Positions 51,200 to 57,537 of a stretch of 57,537 nt of DNA are shown here, piece after piece; position 1 is the first letter of the stretch; the number at the start of each line of letters is the position of its first letter. The DNA comes from Alphaproteobacteria bacterium UBA1908 (GTDB lineage Bacteria; Pseudomonadota; Alphaproteobacteria; Caedimonadales; UBA1908). The stretch is taken from the NCBI GenBank assembly GCA_002337525.1, contig DDGG01000017.1:50667-108203 (forward strand), read 5' to 3'. The notes under the pieces are model-generated. The model saw only the letters and a program-made list of their open reading frames with translations, was not told where the DNA came from and did no database searches. The position numbers were made by a program, and so were the translations under genes.

Positions 51200-52903
51200 C
51201 TAGAATTCACCATATCCGGCTTTTATAAGAGCAGACCGAAGAGTTTTAATCACACGCTTTCCGTATCCTTGTCCCCCATGGGGCACAAAAGTTCCCATAA
51301 TTTTTTGACCTTTCCAGATTAAAACTCTATGAGACCCCCCACTCTTTGAACCTTCGATTTCGCCACCTATATGCTGCCAAAGAGCAGAGAATTTCTTATA
51401 GTTGACGCGGCTGAAAGCCCTTGGATCAAAAATATTTGACAATGTCCTCGAATGCTTTCCTGTTATCTTGATACCTTCCTCCATAAAAGGCACCACCTCT
51501 TCCCGATCCTCTCCTATATCCTCTTCTACAGACACAGCAGAAGAAGATGATGAAGATGAAGAGCAAAGTTCTTCAAATGCATGATCAGAAGATTCCTCTA
51601 TAACTTTCTGATCTTGATCCAATACCTCACCCTCTGGCTGCACTTCTAAATCAGGTTTTAAATCCTTAAGAACTTCAGAAGAATCACTTTTAACTGGTTT
51701 TTTTTCTAAAAGATCGTCTCCAGCCCTTTCTTCTTCTGTCGCAACGGCAACATCCTCTAAACCTTCTAAAGGACCTTCGTCTTCTTTTATTTGCTTTTCA
51801 TCCAAAATCTGCTTTTGTCTTTGAACAACCCTGGAATGAGAGGCCTTTGTCCTTCGCCCAGAACGTTTTTTCCTACTTTTGTGAACAGGTTGCTTTTTTT
51901 TCCTCGATAACTCTCTCAGAATATGATCTGGCAAGAAGCTTTCGGACCCTCTGGAAGCCTCACGAGCACGTCTTTTTTGTTCCTGAGAGGCCAATTGTGC
52001 TTTGGTTTTTAAAAAATCCGGATCGGGTAATGGCGTTATTTTTTGCATGCTACCAGGCCCCGAAAAATATTGCGCCGGTGTCATAAACAAACGTTTTTTC
52101 GTTCTTCTTGTTATGAATTCTTGCTTGCAAAAATAATTTTCATAAAAAGTAATGTCTTTTGTTTTCAGAACATCATCATCATAAGTCAGGACAGCCTCAT
52201 CAGGATGACCCAAATCATCATCATCTCCGGTAATACGTGCATGCAAGGTCACAGAAGCCTGAATCATTTTCTTTATTTCCGGCTCCAGGGACGGCATATG
52301 ACTTAAAGACAAGAGGCCCAGGATACAACGGTTCATTGTTTGATAAACGTTAGTTGCCATCTCTGCATGCAATCGATTGTTTTCACGTAATCCCTCCATA
52401 ACACGAGGCTTTGTCGGACCATATAGAATGCAACCCGGGGAGTCACTATAGATACTTTGACGAAAAAGGATTGTATTCTTTTTACGCTGTTGAATATAAT
52501 CAAAACGCACCATCAGAAACTTTTTCAGGACATCTTCAAGAGAATCCGGGTTTGAACTAACAAGACTCAGCAAAGAAGAAAGAACATTTGCTGTTATAAT
52601 ATTCTGGGTAATATGCTCCGGAAAAGCAAATATATGGCGATCTACAGCCTCAATTTCTGCGTTTTTTTGAGTTGTGATATCAAGAAAGTCTTCTAAATGA
52701 TTTTTATAAAGCGAAATGTGATCTTGTAAATCTTGCAGAACACTTTCCTCAAGGGGCACAGAAGAAGACGCAGAAGAAGATGACGAGGCTTGCAATGCAC
52801 TTTCCTCAAGGGAAGCGGAAGAAGATGACGAGGCTTGAACGGTGCCTAGAAACAGAGCTCCGAACAAAAGAAAAAAGCAGATGGCCTTAAAGTTAAAATT
52901 CAT
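51200..52903 (-). CDS. Exported protein with a HicA-like C-terminal domain and a basic NLS-like stretch
   Basis: A 567-residue protein with a clear Sec signal peptide (core residues 8-21, cleavage after 'TVQA'). Next come two serine-rich near-repeats ending LEESALQ / LEESVLQ, a helical region to about residue 330, a strongly basic stretch ('KKKQPVHKSRKKRSGRRTK', about 335-353), an acidic, low-complexity region, and a last domain (about 500-567). That domain follows the HicA mRNA-interferase pattern: 'GGSHRVLIW' with the catalytic-type His at 525, 'FVPHGGQ' at 540-546, and 'KTLRSALIKAGY' at the end. HicA proteins are normally free 60-90-residue toxins next to HicB; no hicB is here. Single gene, divergent from the astacin gene. 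Function is inferred from the domain only. Confidence 0.72.
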   Translation of the reverse strand: MNFNFKAICFFLLFGALFLGTVQASSSSSASLEESALQASSSSSASSSVPLEESVLQDLQDHISLYKNHLEDFLDITTQKNAEIEAVDRHIFAFPEHITQNIITANVLSSLLSLVSSNPDSLEDVLKKFLMVRFDYIQQRKKNTILFRQSIYSDSPGCILYGPTKPRVMEGLRENNRLHAEMATNVYQTMNRCILGLLSLSHMPSLEPEIKKMIQASVTLHARITGDDDDLGHPDEAVLTYDDDVLKTKDITFYENYFCKQEFITRRTKKRLFMTPAQYFSGPGSMQKITPLPDPDFLKTKAQLASQEQKRRAREASRGSESFLPDHILRELSRKKKQPVHKSRKKRSGRRTKASHSRVVQRQKQILDEKQIKEDEGPLEGLEDVAVATEEERAGDDLLEKKPVKSDSSEVLKDLKPDLEVQPEGEVLDQDQKVIEESSDHAFEELCSSSSSSSSAVSVEEDIGEDREEVVPFMEEGIKITGKHSRTLSNIFDPRAFSRVNYKKFSALWQHIGGEIEGSKSGGSHRVLIWKGQKIMGTFVPHGGQGYGKRVIKTLRSALIKAGYGEF

Positions 52904-53096
52904 ATCAAAAAAACCTATGTATAAACTAATATGTAGAAATATAATAACAAAATAATATTTTTCAAATAAAATACCTGAACAACAAAATATAGTCAGTTTC
53001 CTAAATATCAGATGTATAAATTTTTCTAATACTTAAGACCCTTAAAATAAAAAACTTGCAAATAGATAGAATTTAATTGACTTGGCGATAAAGGTC

Positions 53097-53120
53097 ATTA
53101 CCGTAATTACTGGGTAATTA
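53097..53120. promoter_or_regulatory. Repeat elements in the divergent promoter of the HicA-like and astacin genes
   Basis: ATTACC (53097-53102) and GGTAAT (53113-53118) are inverted, and GTAATTA occurs at 53103-53109 and 53114-53120, one helical turn apart. They lie about 75 bases before the astacin start in a 289-base divergent gap. Possible regulator site shared by two exported-protein genes; short and unproven. Confidence 0.35.
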
Positions 53121-53192
53121 ATCATAAAAATAAATTCAAATAATTGCCTGGTATGAATATTTTGTAATTCTAGCAGTGGAAGGAACTTTCAT

Positions 53193-54353
53193 ATGTCACT
53201 TTTTAAGAATTTATTAGTAGCATCAGCTTTGCTCCTCCCCTTTAACCTTTTTGCCTCGGCTGAAGAAGCTATTGATAGCAAAGAGGAAAAAAGTGGGCGG
53301 CGCTATTGCTCTTTACAACCTGACACTTTACCGGATTTAAATCCGGATATGGACCCAGGTCGATTGGGGCTGATTATGGTGAACAGAACCAAATGGGTTA
53401 ATGGGACAACCCTGAGATATTATTTCTTTGACAAGGATACTGACGGAGCTTTTGCACTCAATCGACGCGGTCAAAGAGTTTGGCGTTCCTGGAAAGGTAT
53501 TAAAGCCGATGAAGATGTTGTAAGAGCCGCCTTTACGGAATGGATGGGTCTTGGTATTGGCCTTAAGTTTGAAGAAGTGGATGACAGAAGAAATGCCCAT
53601 ATACGCATTGGTTTTATGCACGGGGATGGCTCCTGGTCTTACTTGGGTAGAGAAATTCTGGGTTTTGGCAAAAATGAAAGAACAATGAACTTTGGATGGA
53701 TGGATCATGATACTGCTGTCCATGAGATTGGTCATACCCTGGGCTTCCCTCACGAACATCAAAATCCTAAAGCAGGAATCAAGTGGGATGAAGAAGCCGT
53801 TTATGCAGACTTGAAAAGAACCAATGGTTGGAATAGAGAGAAAACATTCCATAATATTATAAGAAAAATTGCCCCGGATTCAGTACAAGGATCAAACTGG
53901 GATCCACACTCAATTATGCATTACCCCTTTGATCCGGGTCTGATATTGGAACCTGAGGAGTATCGCCAAAATGGTTTGACACCGACTCCCGGTCTTTCAG
54001 AAAGGGACGTAAAGTGGGTTAAGACCTTTTATCCAGCTCTTACAGCAGATGAATTAGCTCTAAAACCGGGGTCATCTCTTCAACTTGACCTGGATAATGG
54101 TGAGTCCAAATCATTCACAGTTGCTGTTGAAGAAAGCGGACACTATCAGATTGAAACCTTTGGTGTTCTTGATACAGTTTTGGTTCTCTTTGACAGTCTG
54201 GACAGAAAGGTAGCTGCCGATGATGACAGTGGCCAAAGCTATAACGCCAGAATAAGTGCTGTCTTGCTTGCCGGGGCAGAATACAAGCTAGGCCTTCGTC
54301 TTTATTACAATGATCATTCGGGAGATGTTGGGCTACGCATGATCAAACTATAA
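53193..54353 (+). CDS. Secreted astacin-family zinc metalloprotease with a C-terminal PPC-like domain
   Basis: A 386-residue protein with a signal peptide (core residues 8-20). The metzincin site 'HEIGHTLGFPHEHQ' (H177, E178, H181, H187) and the Met-turn 'SIMHYPFD' with the astacin tyrosine are intact. Residues from about 295 to the end resemble a bacterial pre-peptidase (PPC) beta domain ('DTVLVLFDSLDRKVAADDDS'), often a secretion or substrate-binding module. It would cut proteins outside the cytoplasm. Residues 22-60 could be a short propeptide. Single gene with own terminator, divergent from the HicA-like gene. Confidence 0.92.
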   Translation: MSLFKNLLVASALLLPFNLFASAEEAIDSKEEKSGRRYCSLQPDTLPDLNPDMDPGRLGLIMVNRTKWVNGTTLRYYFFDKDTDGAFALNRRGQRVWRSWKGIKADEDVVRAAFTEWMGLGIGLKFEEVDDRRNAHIRIGFMHGDGSWSYLGREILGFGKNERTMNFGWMDHDTAVHEIGHTLGFPHEHQNPKAGIKWDEEAVYADLKRTNGWNREKTFHNIIRKIAPDSVQGSNWDPHSIMHYPFDPGLILEPEEYRQNGLTPTPGLSERDVKWVKTFYPALTADELALKPGSSLQLDLDNGESKSFTVAVEESGHYQIETFGVLDTVLVLFDSLDRKVAADDDSGQSYNARISAVLLAGAEYKLGLRLYYNDHSGDVGLRMIKL

Positions 54354-54451
54354 ACTTACTTATTAGACAAAACTCATCCCCCTGAAGCGTGAAAGACCAC
54401 GTGGAAGGGTATTTTTTTAGCTTGGAATACCATTTCTGATTATAAGATTAT

Positions 54452-54487
54452 AGCCACGGGGCAAATCTCCGTGGCTTTCTTTTTGAA
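54452..54487 (+). terminator. Rho-independent terminator of the astacin gene
   Basis: AGCCACGG (54452-54459) pairs with CCGTGGCT (54469-54476) around a 9-base loop, followed by TTCTTTTTG. It lies 100 bases after the stop and faces the convergent LRR gene. Confidence 0.85.
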
Positions 54488-54519
54488 GATAGCTTTAGAT
54501 GTTAAAAAAACAAAAGCTT

Positions 54520-55191
54520 CTAAAGAGATCCCAAATTGGTAACAACCAGCTTGATTTTATTTTGATCCGCCCACTCCTGAAAACCATGGACATCATCGTG
54601 ATCAAGAGACATCCCTGCTCCAATATGAAGTTCTTTCAATCCCTGAAGCGTTTGAAAAAATGTCAAGGCCCGACCATCAAAATCACACCCTGTAACATCC
54701 AAAATTTCCAAAGAAGAAGGCATAGCGGAACAAAGGATCTTAATTCCATGATTTTCAAGTGAAAGAGAGCGTGCCTTTAACACACGAAGATGTTCCAGTG
54801 ACGCAAGGTTTCCTATACTTTTTGCTGTGAATGGGTTATAGCAAATATCAAGCTCTTTTAAAGTTGTTATGCCGGTGATAAGGGGCATATCCTCATCCTG
54901 AAGAGAGTTGTCAGAGACCATCAGTGTTTCAAGGGAAGAAAAATGGGACACAACACCTTTTAAAGTTTCTATTGAAAGATTTTCGCGAGAAATATTAAGA
55001 CCCCTTGTATCAGGATCAAGAGATTTAAGCTGATCAAGACTCACAGAAACTTCAGAATCCTCGCATTCATCGGGAACAAAATAGGTAATACCTTCAGGAT
55101 CTGTTTCAAAAAACGCCTCGGAAAAACAAACTGATGAAACTGAAAGACACAGGCTGGCAGCCGTTATAAAAGTTCTATACATTATTTTCAC
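54520..55191 (-). CDS. Small secreted leucine-rich-repeat protein
   Basis: A 223-residue protein with a signal peptide (core about residues 8-21). Residues about 60-200 contain five or six irregular LRR units of the 'LETLMVSDNSLQDEDM', 'LKELDICYNPFTAKSI', 'LRVLKARSLSLENHGI' and 'LEILDVTGCDFDGRAL' kind, in the RI/GALA-like spacing. LRR folds bind proteins; exported LRR proteins are frequent among host-acting bacterial factors, which is inference here. No enzymatic domain. Three cysteines after the signal region. Convergent with the astacin gene. Confidence 0.8.
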   Translation of the reverse strand: MKIMYRTFITAASLCLSVSSVCFSEAFFETDPEGITYFVPDECEDSEVSVSLDQLKSLDPDTRGLNISRENLSIETLKGVVSHFSSLETLMVSDNSLQDEDMPLITGITTLKELDICYNPFTAKSIGNLASLEHLRVLKARSLSLENHGIKILCSAMPSSLEILDVTGCDFDGRALTFFQTLQGLKELHIGAGMSLDHDDVHGFQEWADQNKIKLVVTNLGSL

Positions 55192-55354
55192 CCCAAATAA
55201 TAAACCTATTTGTCAATTATTATAGAATTACTAATAAAAACAAAGAAGTTTATATTAATATTTTTTTCTTGCACCACCAAGAAACTCCAAAATCAAAAAC
55301 GGGTTTTAAAGGAGGAAAAGTCAAACAAGATTTAGGGGCCTAAACCCCAAAATA

Positions 55355-55876
55355 TCAGCGTGCCAGTTTCGATTGGGCAAGCTCGTCTTTAACCCTATGA
55401 AAGGCTTTTAGCGCTATACTATTTAATAGGGGATTACCTTCTGAATAGGCCACTGCATAGGTGTACCATTCAAAAGTTTGACGCAAACTTCTCTTGATTC
55501 TTCCTAAACCTTTTTCATGGACTACCCCAAGCAAATAACAAGCTCTAGGATCATTATGACGTCTTAGTTGACCAAGTGCATCAAAATACCCATCAAAATG
55601 AGAAGTTTTAAAAGCTGTCCAGATATCTCCTAAAGGCGAGAAAAGAATTTCATTAAGTTTTTCTTCATCGACTTCAGGTGAAGGTGTCTCAATAGGTTTT
55701 TGAGAATCTAAAAAAGGAGTCTTCTCCTCCGCAGAAAGCCAGGAAGAGACAGGCACAGAGTGAGCTGCTTTTCTGTGACGCAACTCACTTTCTCCTGACC
55801 GTCTTAAAACATCTGTTGCCAAACAGTTTCCAGCCATTACGACAGTGAGCAACGAAATCAAGACAACTTTTTGCAT
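55355..55876 (-). CDS. Secreted protein with one degenerate Sel1-like repeat
   Basis: A 173-residue protein with a signal peptide ('VVLISLLTVVMAGNCLA'). The C-terminal half has 'ACYLLGVVHEKGLGRIKRSL' followed by TFEWYTYAVAYSEG, the Sel1 pattern (A..LG..Y..G.G...A..WY..A). The N-terminal mature half is unrecognised. Sel1 repeats mediate protein-protein contacts. The ATG at 55876 has GAGG six bases before it, preferred over one 4 codons upstream. Same strand as its exported neighbours but 163 bases from the LRR gene, so probably its own transcript. Confidence 0.65.
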   Translation of the reverse strand: MQKVVLISLLTVVMAGNCLATDVLRRSGESELRHRKAAHSVPVSSWLSAEEKTPFLDSQKPIETPSPEVDEEKLNEILFSPLGDIWTAFKTSHFDGYFDALGQLRRHNDPRACYLLGVVHEKGLGRIKRSLRQTFEWYTYAVAYSEGNPLLNSIALKAFHRVKDELAQSKLAR

Positions 55877-56033
55877 CCTTAACCTCATACTTTTTAAAGA
55901 CCCACTTTGCTTAACAAATTTAAGATAAAACTATTTTACGAATAGTCTATTTTTAACATTTTGTCAAGGTTGTAAAATTAAGAGGAGTGGATAACTGCAG
56001 AAATCTTGCTTCACCATCCACCCCACATTCAAT

Positions 56034-56759
56034 TTATTCGTCTTCTTTCTCTTCCCTACTTTTTAAGGCTTCCGTTAATTGATTTAGAGCCCTTGCCACA
56101 CGGGCATTACTTTCACGATTTTCCTGCAAAGAATGAGCCAAAATCTCCCTTGTTTGACGTTCTGATTCAGAAATCTGCTTTAAAGCCTTGATAAAAAACT
56201 CTCTTGTTTCACCTGCATTTTTGGCAATAGAAGCCTGAAACTCAGCTAGCTGTTCAATAGTACCCGCAGAATTTTCACTACTTTTTTCCAGAGTTTCTGA
56301 AATAACTTTAAGAGCTTCTCTTTTTTCGTTAATGGGTAGCTGTGCTTGATTTATGCTAAGTCTTAATGCTTCAATAACATTGCGTACCCCCCCTATAGAA
56401 GTATTAATCTCATGAAGCTCTTTTGTCTGTGCGACGCCTCCGCCGTCTCTTAAACCTCCCCAGAAATCATATTTATATGCCAGATAATCCACGGTTCTGT
56501 TAATTACATTATGGATGATAGGCACAACAATAGAAATTCCCACTGCTGTTACGATATCCACGGTAAAGCTGGTTGTTGTATAGCTGTTCCAGCCATTATC
56601 AGAACTTGCCTCACCAAGGGAGTGCCACGAACCGCCCGCATAATAGCACGGGTTGCTTTGAGAACAATGATCCCATGCCTCATCTTCTGACCAACTACTG
56701 GCAAAAGAAGGTGTGTTCACCAATAATAAAGCTGATAGCAATAAAAAAAACTTATTCAT
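56034..56759 (-). CDS. Exported protein with a membrane segment and C-terminal coiled coil
   Basis: A 241-residue protein with a signal peptide (core residues 4-18). Residues 20-65 hold two cysteines ('DHCSQSNPCYY') and many aromatics, then a hydrophobic segment ('VDIVTAVGISIVVPIIHNVI', about 68-87), then about 120 residues of heptad-rich helix ending in a charged tail. The layout resembles a small membrane-tethered coiled-coil protein; no family is recognised. Single gene, divergent from the ETF-QO gene. Confidence 0.7.
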   Translation of the reverse strand: MNKFFLLLSALLLVNTPSFASSWSEDEAWDHCSQSNPCYYAGGSWHSLGEASSDNGWNSYTTTSFTVDIVTAVGISIVVPIIHNVINRTVDYLAYKYDFWGGLRDGGGVAQTKELHEINTSIGGVRNVIEALRLSINQAQLPINEKREALKVISETLEKSSENSAGTIEQLAEFQASIAKNAGETREFFIKALKQISESERQTREILAHSLQENRESNARVARALNQLTEALKSREEKEDE

Positions 56760-56980
56760 TTTTAAACCTCCTGTTATTTTTATGAATGAGCTTTTACTGA
56801 TATAGTGTTCAATTTATTATTGTCAACTTATTTTTGCTTTATTGGCAATTGTTGTAAAAAACACTTCCATCCCGGCGCAAGATTCTGTGATTTAAAAGAG
56901 AGTCAGATTCGGTTATACTTTAGAATGAGGTGTTATAAAAAGAATTCCTTTTTACGGAGACAAAAACAGGGAGACCATGA

Positions 56981-57537
56981 ATGGAAGAGCCGGATGCCCT
57001 TGAATTCGATGTTGTGATTGTAGGGGGCGGCCCTGCGGGGTTATCCGCTGCGATAAAGCTGCGACAGCTTTGTCAGGCTTCTGGCAAAGACCTGAGCGTG
57101 TGCGTTCTGGAAAAAGGGTCAGAAATCGGGGCACACACCCTTTCAGGCGCCGTCATTGAAACAAAAGCTCTTGACGAGCTTATCCCTGACTGGAAAGAAA
57201 AAGGGGCCCCGCTTCATACCCCTGTAACAGACGATGCTTTTTATTTTCTGACAGAGAACCGCTCTTTCAAATTACCGACACCGCCTCAAATGCATAATAG
57301 TGGCAACTATATTGTTAGCCTGGGCAATGTTGTTCGATGGCTGGGAGAACAAGCTGAATCTCTGGGAGCCGAGATCTATCCCGGGTTTGCTGTCGGGGAT
57401 TTTCTGCAAGACGAAACAGGGGCCATCAATGGGGTTCAAACAGTTGCCATGGGCCTTGATAAGGACGGCAAGGAAACACCCCGTTATGAACCGGGTGTGG
57501 AAATTCGTGCCCGCCATGTGATTTTTGCCGAAGGATG
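56981..57537 (+). CDS. Electron transfer flavoprotein-ubiquinone oxidoreductase (5' part; runs off the window)
   Basis: The frame starting at ATG 56981, after AGGGAG, is open to the end (185 codons). It begins with the FAD-binding 'FDVVIVGGGPAGLSAAIKLR' and continues with 'EKGSEIGAHTLSGAVI' and 'LDELIPDWKEKGAPLHTPV', which identify ETF-QO rather than another flavoprotein. It passes electrons from ETF to ubiquinone at the inner membrane, mainly from fatty-acid and amino-acid oxidation. G+C looks higher than in the neighbouring exported genes. An overlapping ATG at 56977 is out of frame. Confidence 0.93.
   Translation, partial: MEEPDALEFDVVIVGGGPAGLSAAIKLRQLCQASGKDLSVCVLEKGSEIGAHTLSGAVIETKALDELIPDWKEKGAPLHTPVTDDAFYFLTENRSFKLPTPPQMHNSGNYIVSLGNVVRWLGEQAESLGAEIYPGFAVGDFLQDETGAINGVQTVAMGLDKDGKETPRYEPGVEIRARHVIFAEG

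Noticed and set aside
51123..51203. Small plus-strand open frame (26 codons) near the end of the HicA-like gene
   Set aside because: Weak start context, no family match, and it overlaps the stop of the real gene; could be chance.

Overview
The window reads as a stretch of chromosome from a host-associated alphaproteobacterium, most likely Holosporales-like (Caedibacter/Paracaedibacter/Odyssella type). This placement is an inference. It rests on the master cell-cycle regulator CtrA, a Usg protein, a GTA-type terminase, an inorganic pyrophosphatase and a DUF465 protein of alphaproteobacterial flavour, moderately low G+C, and an unusually high density of signal-peptide proteins without assigned function. 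No rRNA, CRISPR array or intact insertion sequence is visible.

Layout. 1-3.2 kb: partial tRNA-Glu, an AT-only palindrome, an HD-domain phosphohydrolase, a LuxR-type regulator and a small secreted protein with a structured leader. 3.2-8.9 kb: YgjP-like metallopeptidase, glmS and glmU in one operon, a CBS protein, then a gene-poor stretch with the tail of an Rpn-type nuclease/transposase. 8.9-15.4 kb: tRNA-Arg, an orphan GTA-type terminase, and the conserved rpsB-tsf-pyrH-frr-uppS-cdsA operon read on the minus strand from a leader that can fold. 15.4-17.9 kb: two coupled HTH/AT-hook genes divergent from an XRE regulator with a degenerate S24 domain, then usg. 18.4-24.7 kb: secreted gluzincin, DUF465, RhlE-like helicase, two secreted unknowns, ppa. 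24.8-28.2 kb: glyQ-glyS-cdd. 28.5-36.9 kb: a divergent pair of exported proteins, a hydrolase/OsmC fusion, trkH, exported msrB-msrA, an MscS channel and a secreted HAD-type protein. 37.1-41.6 kb: rpsD, rpiB, ddpX, tsaB and a secreted patatin. 42.1-50.9 kb: a CapD/FlaA1-like pseudoenzyme, ctrA, rimI and pheS-pheT-lepA. 51.2-56.8 kb: five secreted proteins in a row, among them a protein with a HicA-like C-terminus and an astacin. The last 557 bases start an ETF-ubiquinone oxidoreductase gene.

Two layers are interleaved. Core housekeeping operons (translation, cell-envelope precursors, tRNA charging) alternate with single-gene units that encode exported proteins: two unrelated zinc proteases, a patatin phospholipase, a HAD-type protein, LRR, Sel1-like and coiled-coil proteins, and the HicA-like fusion. 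These look like host-interaction factors, though no secretion system is in the window. A dispersed element of about 175 bp occurs at four loci between genes.

The strongest candidates for new biology are the exported HicA-like fusion, the repeat family, the non-cleavable-looking S24 regulator with its three-site operator, the CapD-like pseudoenzyme beside ctrA, the hairpin covering the terminase start, and the foldable rpsB leader. All coordinates and motifs were read by eye; nothing was aligned or folded by computer.
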